From Sorex araneus (taxonomy: Eukaryota > Chordata > Mammalia > Eulipotyphla > Soricidae): a stretch of DNA of 64,000 bases. Position numbers and translations under genes: made by a program. Positions 23,383 through 35,530 of this stretch are shown one piece after another. Location: assembly GCF_027595985.1 (NCBI RefSeq), contig NC_073305.1, positions 167,000,172-167,064,171 of the forward strand, written 5' to 3'. Below the pieces are notes generated by a model. That model searched no databases and was not told the DNA's origin. It saw nothing but the letters and a program-made list of their open reading frames with translations. Each line of letters starts with the position of its first letter. Within the stretch, counting starts at the first letter, position 1.

Positions 23383-23493
23383 ATGGCCATAATATCCTGA
23401 ACGTGCTCGATCTCATCTGATCTTGGAAGCTAAGCAGGGTCTGGCCTGGTTAATACTTGGATGGGAGACCACCTGGGAATTCTGGGTGCTGTA
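23380..23493 (+). pseudogene. 5S rRNA pseudogene
   Basis: Close match to vertebrate 5S rRNA from its 5' region (CTATGGCCAT) through GGAAGCTAAGCAGGGTC, CCTGGTTAATACTTGGATGG and GAGACCACCTGGGAA to GGGTGCTGTA. It lacks the last few bases and has several substitutions (CATAATATCC for CATACCACCC; GTGCTCGATCTC for GCGCCCGATCTC). No T-run terminator follows. It is joined to a SINE at its 5' end and is therefore a retropseudogene, not a working 5S gene. Confidence 0.93.
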
Positions 23494-23562
23494 TAAATAT
23501 TATATAGTGTATATAAATTTTATATAAATGCATATAAATTTAAATGTACATATATATTTTAT

Positions 23563-23691
23563 TGGCAGAGCCTGGCAAGCTACTCGTGTCGTATTTGAAA
23601 TGCCAGAGACAATAACAAGTCTCAAAATGGAGATATTACTGGTGCCCGCTCAAGCAAATCGATGAACAATAGGATGACAGTGCTACAGTGA
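23563..23691 (+). mobile_element. Type-B SINE fragment (3' half)
   Basis: TTGGCAGAGCCTGGCAAGC through …GCCCGCTCAAGCAAATCG to GTGCTACAGTGATATAAA. 5'-truncated, opposite in orientation to the SINE left of the 5S pseudogene, with 69 bp of AT-rich DNA between. Confidence 0.88.
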
Positions 23692-25116
23692 TATAAATTT
23701 AATAAATGTTACAAATTGTAAATATATAAATGTATAAATATGTTGTATTATACGTATTTCATCTGAAACCTTGCTCATCATTTGTGAACTTTTGAATATA
23801 ACTTCATATGTGATTCCCTTAAGTTGAAAGTTAATTATGAACTTAAAGAAAGGAAGTATGAACTTGAAGGTTCAGTTATCTTGGTACTAAACCTGAGTTT
23901 TGTTTATGTTTGTATATATAAATATATACTAAGAGATTTTTGTCTAATTAGGAAAAATTATTGAAGTTGATCAATTAATAATATTTTTATAGACATGAAA
24001 TATGAAAATAATGGTGTTTATATTAATTTTGAGGGTACTTGTGCAAGACAAAGATATAAATAGCACATACAAATTAACAGAAAGAGGTAAACTAAATTAT
24101 ATTAAATTCTAGGAGTAAAATAAAATTGTGTAATAGTAAATGTAATTAAATAGCTGAGAAATTCAGGGAAAAAAATAAACAACATGGATACAGAAAGACA
24201 CTATTAAATTCATTAAATGTGAAATTCTTTTAAGTAAAAGATTTTTAAGAAATTACAAATTAGAAAACTAGGGGAAAAGGTGAGTGTGGTTAACTGTAAC
24301 AGTCTAGGTACTGTTTTATACAAATTGAATAATAGAAGGTAGGATCTTAAAATAAACCTGAACACTCATTTGAAAAAAAGTTACCCTTTAGTTTAACAAA
24401 AGAAAAAGGATTAAAGTATTGAGCAGTGACATGGTAAGAATGAATTATAGAAGGACAAGGGGAATTTATTACAATTATTCTAATGGCCAGTGGAGATCTC
24501 AGGTTGAACAAAATATATGTTTAAATTGGTAGTTTGCGAAAAATATTCTACTTTGCCAAGAAGAATTAAAAAGAAATAGTATTCTACTTTTCTTGTTGAG
24601 AAACTTAGCCAACAATATCTTATAGTTTGTTTTTCTATTCTACAATATTTTCTCATTGTGTAATATAGCATCATTCTAACCTGCTGCATTTATGATAGTG
24701 AATTAATGAAAAGATTCCACTAATTTGTAAAAAATCTACATAACAATGCCTGTAAAATTTATATCTGACAAATAAAAATAATATATTATGAAGTATAAAT
24801 AAAATTATAATATGAGTAATAATCCTTTAGATATGCTGTCCTAATTTTTAATACTTGCTTTTAAATGGACATTAGGTGCATAATAAATGCTGAATATAAA
24901 ATGAACATGGAATTTGTGTTTATAACAAACACAAACTTACTTTTTCCATGATGTTTCCATAATAAAATTAGGAAAATCCTAACTTTACCCTCATAAATTC
25001 ATCTGTAAATGACATGATAGCAATTTATTTTAAGGCATATCACACCAAAGATTGTGTTAAGTAACCAAAATAAAATGGGAAATATATATTCAACTAATGT
25101 TTACTCTGTACTTACA

Positions 25117-25132
25117 TGCACACACACACATA

Positions 25133-25181
<49 letters not shown>
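25117..25181. repeat. (CA)n microsatellite
   Basis: Nearly pure CA repeat with two early interruptions (CATACAAACA). Likely length-polymorphic. Confidence 0.97.
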
Positions 25182-25184
<3 letters not shown>

Positions 25185-25733
25185 GGAACTTCTCTGTCTA
25201 ATTTATTTCTTCTCATGACCAAACATTAAATGTATTTATAGCTTCTTTCACTTATATTATTCTTATTTCTTTTAATATAACTGAGCAAAGCAGCATAGTA
25301 AGCTCTGGTTATATAAATTGTAAAGATATTTTATTTGCTGGATTCATTATGAAAATCAAGTCATTTTTCTATTTTCAGTTCAATATTATTCTGAGTCATA
25401 TTGTTTATCAGTATACCCTTGATAGTTATTAATATGTCAAAGACAATGGTTAAATGTATTTTCTATTACACTATCCATAATATTGCAAACTTAGAAATCT
25501 GCTGTTGTAATAGAACACATAATACCATTAAATTCTATCGGCAATATTTTTAAATTATTGGGCTGTCAACGAAGATAATGCACTGAAATATGCTTGTGTA
25601 CTTTGGTGAAGACAAGAATGTCAATATTTTGTTATTTGATTAGGACAGACTGTGAGATATATTGTGGTGTCTTCTTCACTCTGAGCATTAAACATACATG
25701 GTATGTTTACATTACTAAAGTATACAGCTTGCA

Positions 25734-25782
25734 CTATATATATGTGTGTGCATATATATAATATATTTGTACATATATATTA
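25734..25782. repeat. TA-rich simple sequence
   Basis: Imperfect TATATA with GTGTG interruptions. Confidence 0.8.
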
Positions 25783-28700
25783 TTACTTACCATGATCTTT
25801 AGGTAGATCTTTTCCTATTTGGGAACCTGAACCAAAGTTACTATAGTATGCAATATTTGAAAAATTGATAGAAATGTACCTTGTAAACATTTAGTAAAAT
25901 GGGGTCGGTAAGGTTGTTTAATTAAGAAATATGTTATGTTCAATTATTCCAGTAAAAAAGTAAATAAATAAACCATAGACCATCTTTTTAGAGTATGTAA
26001 AGCTTCAAAACAAAATAATGACAAGATTTCCAATTTTGAATTCAATCTTCAGTGTTTTCTGCACAAATAGAATTGATATTGAATGAATTTTATTTATGGT
26101 AACAAATAGGATGGTGCTATTGTAGCTGGCTTTTTTGATGATAGTTTTATTTTGTATTTTTTCCTCAATTTACTAGCTCCCTGTAAGACAAAAAAGAATG
26201 TCTGTGTGTTCAATTTTTAGATTTCACCTGAAATGAAGTTGCTTTGCCCCTAAATCAATATCTCAGTGTTGAGTTGATTACATGTTTGACGTTGGTAAAG
26301 GGATGAAAGAAGGCTGAGAGATTGATCCTGTGATAAGTGGGAATGTGAGGAACAGCCCAAGTTATAACTATACAGAGTTGTAATATTTTTCCTTTCTTGT
26401 CATACTATTCTGTACACATAACTCATTTGAGATTCTGAATCTTGTGAAGTGTAATTAGTGAAAAATGCCACTGTATTGAGTTGGTTGGATTAGGTCAGAA
26501 AGATGAAATAACTAAGACTGTCATCTCAAAAATACTACTTATTATACCCAAATTAACTGCCTACGCAATTTACTTTTAATCCTGGGTTAGTTAGCCAGAC
26601 AATTGCCAACCTTTTCTCCAGGAAATAAACCCTTATTTTAAACTATTCTTGTCTATGTTTAGAATAAAGGACAATGTCTCAGAGCCAGTGACAAGATTTG
26701 CTGCTAACATTTGCAAGTTAGGACTCATTGGCTTTGGAGACAGAAAAGGTTAAACTTTCTCAAAGCTGAGAGAGTTGAAAGTAACTGATGTTATTTGGAT
26801 GAATTTAATAAAGTAAATATTTTGCTTTCTCATCTTTTGGTGCACCAAAAAATATGACACCGCATGGTTCGTGGGAACATATAATTATATACCTTCTACA
26901 AAAATAGGGAAGGTCAGCCAAAGCATCATCCCCGCCCCCCACCTTTCAGGACCGTAGTTGTAATAAACAAGGATACTAGGCATTTCCCAGAGAAGCCATT
27001 TAAAAGTGTGTGCTCACCATTTCTCCTACTGATTTTCCTTTCCAATCCATAATTGTCCATCATCATGAGACTCCATTCTCTGGGAAGACACTATTAATTT
27101 CTCTTTTGTGGAGCCGGGGTAGAGGCACTAAATTTTACTGCTCATTGTGTCTTGTTTTTATGACTTAATAGTTGGTTGATTTCCATATGATGCTCAATAG
27201 ACTTTGAGAAGTAGCACTAGACAACTCTTACAAATAAGAAAAAGAGAAATTGCCGACCATAACCCTGTTTCCTATATTATAATACTGGATAAAATTTTTT
27301 TTTATCAGTTTTTGTCTTATTCCTTACCTTTTTGATTGAAGCATAGCTTGTGACATGGCATAAGTTGGGTGGGGGGGGAAGTAGCAGAAATTATGCCTTT
27401 ATTCTTTTGTGTGGTTGATAAATACAGGACATCCATGGGAGAAGATATTGACAGACCTCAGACACGGAAAGAAGTTCTGCAAAGTTGAGTGAAAGAGTTG
27501 GACTTTTTCAGGATCTCAGGAAAAGAAGGGATTCAGAAAAATTAATGTGATCCTGAAAAGAAAGTATAAAACAATCACCTGGAATTTTCTTTCACTGGAG
27601 AAATGTTTATGACTTACCATACTTCTACAGCTTCTAGTACATTAATTATGCCATGAATTATTTGTTTGAGTTTTGAATTCCATATTTGTATAGCCTATAC
27701 CTTTCCTATAATTAAACTGAAACACTTTTTGTCAGTCCTCAGCAGTAACCACTGATATTTAATAGTAAATCTTATATCATGAGTTAGTTATAGTGCCAAA
27801 CATAAAATGTATGATATAATATCTTGAATTGAGAAACTTGTGAGGAAAGAAGGTTTGGGTAAATCTTCATAATTAATCATCTATAATAATTACATACTGG
27901 AATGTAGCTATGACATTATGGGAATAAAATTCTCTTTAAGGCATTTAATGCCTCATGAGCTTAAGTTCTTTATTTTTGGCATACATCTCACAATTTTAAA
28001 ATTCATAATTAATTTATATAATAATGCTAAATGTTTGGCTTTTATATGAAGTGAGCATTTTTTGAATTAATGATGGTGTTTCACACCCCACCTCCAGAAC
28101 CATCAATTATTCTTGTAGGCCCAGGGTCACACCAGGTGGAGATGGGATGTGTGCTACTCAGGTGTCAGTTGGTAATAAGATCTGGAACTGTGTGCACGTT
28201 AAGCTATGACCTGCTAAGAATGACTTCAAGGTTTCTGCTTACCTTGTTTTGATGCCTAATCATGTTTGTAGACATGGAGAAGATCTACATTATTCCGTGG
28301 AGCACAGATCTCCAGACGACATCCTTTTACTCTATTTTGACCGTAAGCCCCCTGTTTTTCTTTTCTATCTAGTGAGAAGATAAATACACATAAATTGATC
28401 TTTCTTAAACAGATTCACCCAATATACAATAGATGGTACATGCATAAGATAGGCAAGATAGCTATGTAGACAGAGTTAATGCGGAATGATACTCGTGTAT
28501 AATATAATATATATTTGGTAGTGCTTAACATTTCCAAGATACTTGGAATGCCTCTCATGATCAATATACTACACAACATATTCATGAGAAAGAATGACTG
28601 CTTTGTAATCACAAAGAACAGCCAACCAATGAAGTCAATTTCATAGCATGAGTTAAATTCCAAGGGACTCCTTTGGACAAACAGGCATCATGCCAGCCCC

Positions 28701-28871
28701 ACCAATAAATTCGCAAGCAAATAGGAAGTAGATTTGTTGTTCTTATCGGAAAATCTTTAAAGACCTATCAGGAGAAAATATAATATAGGATTTATAGAAA
28801 TAACTCATTTTTAAACTTTTCAGCAACTTCCTATATTCAAATAAAGGCTAACATTTATGAAATTAAAAATT

Positions 28872-29040
28872 GGGGCTGGAGTGATAGCACAGCGGGTAGG
28901 GCATTTGCCTTGCACGCAGCTGACCCAGGTTCGAGTCCCAGCATCCCATATGGTCCCCTGAGCACAGCCAGGAGTAATTCCTGAGTGCAAAGCCAGGAGT
29001 AACCCCCTGTGCATCGCCAGGTGTGACTCAAAAAAGCAAA
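28872..29040 (+). mobile_element. Type-A SINE, well preserved
   Basis: Near-consensus: GGGGCTGGAGTGATAGCACA, GGGTAGGGCATTTGCCTTGC, B box GGTTCGAGTCCC, CATCCCATATGGTCCCCTGA, AGCCAGGAGTAACCCC and GTGTGACTCAAAAAAGC. A good reference copy for the type-A family. Confidence 0.95.
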
Positions 29041-30269
29041 ATGAAAATATTTACTGAAATGTATAAAAGGGTTATCTAGAATGATATTAGACATATATGA
29101 GTGCTTTATGAATATATGTGCTAATTTTGGTCATATAAAATATGGCAAACTATCCTTGACATTTAGTCTTTCTCTTTCCTTTTTTATTACGGAATGATTC
29201 TACTCAAATTGGCTTCTTTCCCTTTTTTATCTATTTATTCCTTAGCCTTCACTTTGTCCTTTGATATGAATTAGTCTAGACATTCTAATATGCCTGTAAT
29301 TTGCCTTTAACTCATAACTCAAATCACCTTAACAGAGTGGCATATAATTCTTACATATTAATAATAGGTTTTGCCTTTATTTTACCAACAAACACAAGCT
29401 ACAAGTCAGCAACCCAATATAAACACTGTATTCTAGCGATTTAAAGAACAGGAAATATGGAAACCTAAAAAAGCCTAACTGACTTTTGATTTTACAGCAT
29501 TATGGGTATTTGCAAACATGCACAATTATTTGAAGTGAGTCCCAATTTCAGGCAAAGTAGAGTTCTGTCAATTCTGTGGTGGAAAAGATAAAACTCCAGT
29601 GAACCCATGATGGAGAGTAGATGGATGAGGTCAAGAGTGTAGGTGAAGATTCCACTCGACAAATTAATGAAGACAACATGAAAACAAAGATGTTTCAAGA
29701 TCTTCCTCATATGCACCCAAGACTCCAATCTCCCAGAGCTTAGCCTCAATATTAAGAAATTGTTTTTCTCATAGCATTTAAAAATGACAGAGCAAGCCTT
29801 AAATTGGTTAAGGAGGAGTGTAACCATTTTGTTGGTAATGTAGCAAAAAGAAGCCACTGTTTTTTGTCATAACTAACATTTGTAAAACTTAGTTATGATG
29901 AATTATTTTTATTTTAGATCATTAACGTCAAGAGAGAAATTTCTCTATAATCTGAGATAACATACATAGAAAATAATCCCATGAAGGCCTATTTTTTTTT
30001 CAGACCCTACAATGCATACATATATTTGAAACACAGAAAACCAGGTAGGTCAGTAAACATCCAGAGACCTTCCCTTGACACATTCCCAACTTATTATTTA
30101 GAACAACTGCAGTCAGCAGTGGCAAATTCCTGAGTCTGTCCTGGAGAAGTATTAATGAGACATATCTAAAGTTTTACATTTGAAACACTCAGCTATTGTC
30201 CAACTTTAACTACTCTGACCACTAGGTAATATAATAATTACATTTTATTGGTCTGCTTGTCGTCTTTAA
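29041..30269. other. Unique sequence, no gene recognised
   Basis: A 121-codon frame on the minus strand (29857-29492) has no recognisable domain. It is hydrophobic in patches and probably chance. Confidence 0.45.
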
Positions 30270-30452
30270 TTTTGTTTGTTTTTTTGTATCATACCTAGAG
30301 GTGCTCAGAATTTTCTCCTGATTCTGTGCTAAAACATTCTTCCTGGTTGGATTTAGGGGAAGGGCTCATGCATATGTGGTGCTGGGAATCGGACCCAGGT
30401 CAGCTGCATGTAAAGCAATTGTCCATCTTGTTTTACTATCTCTCTGGCACCC
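30270..30452 (-). mobile_element. Diverged type-A SINE
   Basis: GTGCTGGGAATCGGACCCAGG (reverse B box), CAGCTGCATG and TATCTCTCTGGCACCC identify it. Many substitutions. Confidence 0.75.
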
Positions 30453-30547
30453 TTTTTCCTTGAAAACAAAAAACAAAGAACTGAATTAGATTTCTATTTT
30501 GTTTCAATTTGATTTTTACCAATGGAACCAGGAATTAGACACAATGC

Positions 30548-30715
30548 TGTTTTTGTTTTGTTTTGTTTGGGGATCAAGCCTGGAATGCCCAGGGGTTACT
30601 CTGGCTCTGCACTCATGAATTGTTCTTGGCAATGCTCAAGGGATTTTATGTGATCAAACCCAGGTCACCTGTGTGCAAGGCAACCACCCTAATTCCTGTA
30701 CTACTTCTCCAGGCC
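30548..30715 (-). mobile_element. Type-A SINE, diverged
   Basis: TGTTTTGTTTTGTTTGGGGATC tail, GGGGTTACTCTGGCTCTGC, GTGTGCAAGGCAACC and CTACTTCTCCAGGCC head. Tandem with the previous SINE on the same strand. Confidence 0.82.
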
Positions 30716-33056
30716 AAAACACAATGCAAGTAAAATTACCCTTTACTGAAGTTTGGGTAATATGGTAAAATATTCATTCCTTCTCCGTGGATATTGGCAC
30801 TTTAGAGGTATAGTGTTTTAATATGATAGCCCTTAAACATTTAAATATTTACAATCTTATAAACTTATTTTACCCTAGTAAAAATTTAATTAATTAGAAA
30901 GTTAAATGAACTATGTTGGAAAAAATTCTAAAAACACAGTAAAAACTACAGAGCACATGAAGTTATGTATTTATTATCTTTTATAATGCTTACAACTGTC
31001 CAAAGTACAAGTCTTCCATCTATTTTCAGAATGAAATCACTAAGACATGGAAATTTAAGTAGTTTATTCAGGGATGAGCAGCTTCTCAGTGATGGAGACA
31101 TGACTCAAACTCAAAATGTTAGAGTTTGGACTCCGTATTCTTAGTGCGTGAAGCTTGCCTCTGACAAAGACAAAAGGATTCAAAATGCCACAGAAATGCA
31201 GATATAAATATGACAAGCTCTGTTGGGCAGGCACAAGTAAATGAATCAAATATAGTAGCTCTAGTACAGAGTATCATCTTTAGTCTGTTAAAAGAAAGAC
31301 ATTTTCCTGGCAGAAAATTAGGCTGAGGAACACATTGTAGACAATAAATACACACATTTAAGGATGGAAAAAAACAAAGGACTATTGCAAAAACATTGAG
31401 AGGTCAAATTCCCCCAAATTCTGGTTGAGATAAACAAAATATATCACAAGCTGGAATAATAGAATGATATCGAATTAGGAAGTATGCTAAATTTCTCAGA
31501 CCAGAAACAATTAAAAACCCACTATTATTTTGATAGGCTCCCTTTGACTTTGGGTCACACTCATTTCACTTGTGCTACTCACACATGTATTGAATTTAGA
31601 GCTTGTCTGGACTCTCACTCTCTGCAATGTAAGTACACACCAGGTTGTATGCTAGTGATCACACATATTCTACTGTGGCACACAGCATCCTAGATGGCAC
31701 TTACTGGGAACAGGCCCAATGCATGTGAGTGTCACTGAGGATCAACTGTCTCCTGGATCCTGCTATTTTAAAATAAAATCATAAGCTGTAATATTAGTTT
31801 CACATGATTAAATAAAAATGATGAAAATGAGAATGTCATGTTCTGAATAAGTTATATAGTGGCTAACTCACAAAATCAGGCGGTAAATAGTATGGAAGCT
31901 GACCCAAAAGGTGGCAGGGCTACATGCTCTTTCTGAGTCATGAGATTACATAGATAATCACAAGTTGTGTGTAGCACAGGATAAAATGGGAGTGCAAGTC
32001 GTAAGAAGGATGAGTTATTAGCTTATACATTTTGTGTAGCTTCTTTTGTTAAGGGGTGAAGAATCTCAGTTTAGTGTTGTGGGCATTAAGGGGAAGTCAC
32101 CAAGAACATATTCTGTGGGGTGGTTGCACTAAAGAAGTGCCTTTTATAACCATTGTGGTAGAGCAAAATGTGATGATTTCATATGTAACTTAGAGTGCAA
32201 GAATGCACTCCTTTATAGCTTTTCAAGGAAACTTGTATCTCTCTACTTGATAGAATTAGTATTCACCTTCTTTTTAATTTCAAATGCTATTTAAATATCT
32301 TTAAATAGAAATGATAATTATTTTCATAGTCCCTTAAGGACTTGGTATTTTCTTAAATGTTTTCTGTTCTACATTACATGGCACACTCATCTGAAACAAA
32401 AGTGAAACTTATATTTTGCTAAGAAATATTTAGATTCGGTAATCTGTGAGTAAGAATATATTTTATATATTAAGAGCATTAGTCATGCAAATTATCATAT
32501 CAGTATTATATGAGTACATATGTATCAGTCAGATTAAAAGCACTCTGCAGTTAAAAGCACTTTGCAGCTATCATGAACAGACATCTTCAGATTTTGTTCA
32601 AACTCTGCCTTAAAATTAGCATGCATCTTTAGCATATTTTTGTATAAATAAGGACTTTCTAAATTGCTGGAAAAACACTGAGGTCAAAGTGAGGTAATGA
32701 TCCCAATGATAATAAAAGAAGGAGACATTGCTGTTAAACATTTATTCTGTCTCCCAATGTGACCTGCTAATTGATTAACACAAAAAGAATGATACACTAA
32801 CAGAATAAATTAACCAATAAGGAAAAAAAATAAATGTAATAGCTAAAAAAGGTGAGATGTAATTTCTTAGCTACATTTTGGTCATTTTTTTCATAAGAAA
32901 TTTTAATAAATTTTCAGTTTCTATTATATAAGTGAGTGAGATATGAGACTTGATAATTCATTGATAAGAATTGAAGTTATACTCACATTTTTCTGTTAGA
33001 GCTTCAAGTATTTCTAGTCTTGGAAAAATTATTTTATCACATATTTATCAATATAT
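30716..33056. other. AT-rich unique sequence
   Basis: No gene recognised. A small tandem duplication at ~32534-32570 repeats TTAAAAGCACTCTGCAG as TTAAAAGCACTTTGCAG. Confidence 0.5.
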
Positions 33057-33347
33057 GGGAGAGTCTTGCAAACTCTCCATGGTGTATTCACATGCCAAAT
33101 ATGAAATATGCAAAATATGCAAGACCAGTAACAATGCAAAACCAGTAAATATGCAAAATATGCAAAACCAGTAACAAAATATGCAGAACCAGTAACAATG
33201 CTGGGTCTCATTCCCCTGACCATGAAAGAGTCTCCAATGGAGCATTATTGGGAAGGACGAGTAAATGGATGCTTCTAAAATCTCAGGGCTAGGAAGAATG
33301 GAGACATTATTGAGACCACTCGAGAAATTTGATGATCAATGGGGATA
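33057..33347 (+). mobile_element. Extended type-B SINE with internal repeat expansion
   Basis: 5'-truncated B element starting in the body (GTCTTGCAAACTCTCCATGG). It has the extra module CATTCCCCTGACCATGAAAG … ATCTCAGGGCTAGGAAG as at 5.2 and 55.4 kb, then GGAGACATTATTG and a decayed tail. The ATATGCCAAAAACAGTAACAA portion has expanded into several partial copies. Confidence 0.8.
33095..33205 (+). repeat. Minisatellite-like expansion inside a SINE
   Basis: AAATATGCAAAATATGC and ACCAGTAACAATGC motifs recur three to four times where a normal B element has one. The overlapping frames on the minus strand with repeated CYWFCIFC-like peptides are translations of this repeat, not a gene. Confidence 0.75.
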
Positions 33348-33739
33348 AGGATGATGATGATGATTTATCAACATAAAACATAGAATAATAAGTCTATTTA
33401 TATTTTATAAATATATCATTACAAATATTAAACACTTTCTAGTATTTCCAGAATAAAGAATATTGATCAATATATTAAAAATATACAATAAACTATGAGA
33501 ATCAAAGATAATTTAAGTGTGCATTACTAAACAAAGATTTGAATCTAAAAAGGCTTCCTGTTGTATATATGACTATAACCACATGACATTATGATAAATA
33601 TAAACTATAAAAATTCAATATCAGTTTGCTGAAGTTGAGGACTCAGAAGCATGAAAAGGCATAACTCAGGGAATATTAAAGTATTTAAATACTCTATATG
33701 ATACTTTAATGGTAACTCTATAACACTATATATGAGACA

Positions 33740-33890
33740 TACTGTAGGAGTTAAGGTGCTTGTTTTGCTTATGACTCAGCTCAGTTTGACCCAGAAAACT
33801 TCCAGGAATGATCCCAAAGTACAAGACCTGGAATAATTCCTATGCACCACAGGGTGTGAGCCAATAATCTTCCACCCCACCCCACCAAAA
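33740..33890 (+). mobile_element. Strongly diverged type-A SINE
   Basis: GTAGGAGTTAAGGTGCTTG, CAGTTTGACCCAG, CCAGGAATGATCCC and CAGGGTGTGAGCCAATAA keep the order of a type-A element. Confidence 0.55.
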
Positions 33891-34226
33891 AATTAATGTA
33901 TATATGTAGATAGTTATAATCTATATATCAAAAAAATAATACTTAATAAAAAGATGTTTAAATATATGACCTGAAACTGATACTCCAGGTACATTAAGTG
34001 TACACAAAAAGTGTGAAAACCTCAATCAAAAAATTTACATTAAATTGACCAAAATTTGAAGGAAAATCTATAAGATCGAGACCCTAATATTATAGAGGTC
34101 TTTTTTTTCAAACTATATCCTGCATTTCGTTTAATATTAATCATATTTTAGATAGACTCAATCTCATTATCTAGAGAAAGAAAGGCAAAAACAAACTGGA
34201 TCATATCAAGTTATAAATTTTTACAC

Positions 34227-34398
34227 AGGAGCCAGAGAGTGTAGTGGGTAAGGAAGGCATTTTGCTTTGCATAGGCAGATGAAAATTGATCCTGACCCCA
34301 TTTATGCTCTTCTGAACATATGTAGGGGTGATCAATGAGCAGAAAGCCAAAATTAAGCTATGAACACTGTTGAGTGTGTCCCAGAAGCTAATAAATAA
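34227..34398 (+). mobile_element. Diverged type-A SINE
   Basis: CAGGAGCCAGAGAGTGTAG, GCATTTTGCTTTGCATAGGC and GTTGAGTGTGTCCCAGAAGC followed by an A-rich end. Confidence 0.65.
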
Positions 34399-34556
34399 AC
34401 ACAGAAATTGCCACAGGTAAAGAATCTACCACGAAATACACAAAAGCAATTTAGCACTCACGATAACACCTTGTTTAAATCTGAATAAGTGATAATATTT
34501 AATATACGTAAATAATTCGTAAAACTCAGAAATATAGTGGCAAACAACCTCATTCA

Positions 34557-34746
34557 AATAGAGCAAAGGGCTGGAGCAATAGCACAGAGGGTAGGGTGTT
34601 TGCCTTGCACACAGCCGACCTGGGTTCGATTCCCAGCATCTCACATGGTCTTCCGAGCACCGCCAGGAGTAATTCCTGAGAATTGCTGGGGGTGACCTAA
34701 AAAGTAAAAACAAACAAACAAAAAAAACAAAATTAAATAGAGCAAA
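34557..34746 (+). mobile_element. Type-A SINE with target duplication
   Basis: GGGCTGGAGCAATAGCACAG, B box GGTTCGATTCCC, a short deletion after AGGAGTAATTCCTGAG, and a tail of CAAACAAACAAAAAAAAC. AATAGAGCAAA flanks both ends. Confidence 0.92.
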
Positions 34747-34970
34747 ATACTTGAGCAAATAGACACACAAAATCATTTTCTCCTCTAAGGAAAAGTTAAT
34801 CAATATGACAAAATATCATTTTACATATGAGTGTATTCTTATGTATAACAATAAGTACTTAACTTGGAGAATAAAAGGTACATTGTTGGTGGGAGCATAA
34901 ATTGGTATATCCTCTGCAGAAAATTTTGGTATGGCAATTGATTTAAAAATTATAAATAGAGGGGGCTGGA

Positions 34971-35137
34971 GCGATAGCACAGCCGGTAGGGTGTTTGCCT
35001 TGCACGTGGCCGACCCGGGTTCGAATTCCAGCATCCCATATGGTTCCCTGAGCACCGCCAGTAGTAATTCCTGAGTGAAGAGCCAGGAGTAACCCCTGTG
35101 CATCGCTGGGTGTGACCCAAAAAGAAAAAAAAAATAG
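34971..35137 (+). mobile_element. Type-A SINE, near consensus
   Basis: GGGGGCTGGAGCGATAGCAC, B box GGTTCGAATTCC, CATCCCATATGGTTCCCTGA and GGGTGTGACCCAAAAAG with a tail of A. CpG sites survive in the head (GGCCGACCCGGG), suggesting a young copy. Confidence 0.94.
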
Positions 35138-35140
35138 AAA

Positions 35141-35300
35141 TCAATCACAGTGGATATGGCACTTTCTTTGCAAGCAGTTGACTTGGGGTCAATCCCTGCC
35201 ACTACATATGGTCCTGAGAGCACTGTCAGCACTGAGCATACAGCCAGGAGTAAGTTTTGAACAGCACAGTGTGTGTCCCAAAGAATAAAAATATAATTAA
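35141..35300 (+). mobile_element. Diverged type-A SINE in tandem
   Basis: TCACAGTGGATATGGCACTTT, GGTCAATCCCTGCC, AGCCAGGAGTAAG and GTGTGTCCCAAAG. It starts 3 bp after the preceding SINE's A-tail, so the young copy probably integrated at the 5' edge of this older one. Confidence 0.75.
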
Positions 35301-35365
35301 AGATAGAATAGAAAAACAATATGATCTCTAGACATTCATTCAAAGGATATAAAAACATCTTGAGG

Positions 35366-35530
35366 ACCTAGAGTGCTTTAGTATGGTGCTTGCCTTGCAC
35401 ACAGCTGATGCAGGTTGGATTCCCGACACCCCATACGGTCCCCTGAGCTTACCAGGAGTTATCTCTGAGTGTAGAGCCAGGAGAAATTTCTAAGCTCTAC
35501 TAAGATGTTCCTCCCAGAAAACCCCAAAAT
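35366..35530 (+). mobile_element. Type-A SINE, diverged
   Basis: CTTGCCTTGCACACAGCTGATG, GGTTGGATTCCC, CATACGGTCCCCTGAGC and AGCCAGGAGAAATT. The head is shortened. It extends the same-orientation run of SINEs from 34.2 kb. Confidence 0.8.

Larger units (their letters stand above)
23692..28871. other. AT-rich unique DNA
   Basis: Long stretch without recognised genes or SINEs. It holds a CA microsatellite and a TA-rich patch. Short frames near 24.6 and 28.1 kb have no family features. A C-rich run (CCCCGCCCCCCACC, ~26930) is isolated. Confidence 0.5.

Noticed and set aside
23380-23493. Functional 5S rRNA gene
   Set aside because: Substitutions in paired regions, missing 3' end, no T-run terminator, and fusion to a SINE.
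29492-29857. 121-codon minus-strand frame in unique DNA
   Set aside because: No motif, no splice signals noted and no neighbouring exon. Expected by chance at this length in 64 kb.
33095-33205. CRISPR-like array
   Set aside because: Units are imperfect, contiguous and derived from a SINE, with no spacer structure; the genome is mammalian.
34816-35358. 180-codon minus-strand frame, the longest in the window
   Set aside because: It runs antisense across two adjacent type-A SINEs; its peptides (GYSWLFTQELLLAVL, PAVLSLQPP) recur in antisense SINE frames elsewhere.
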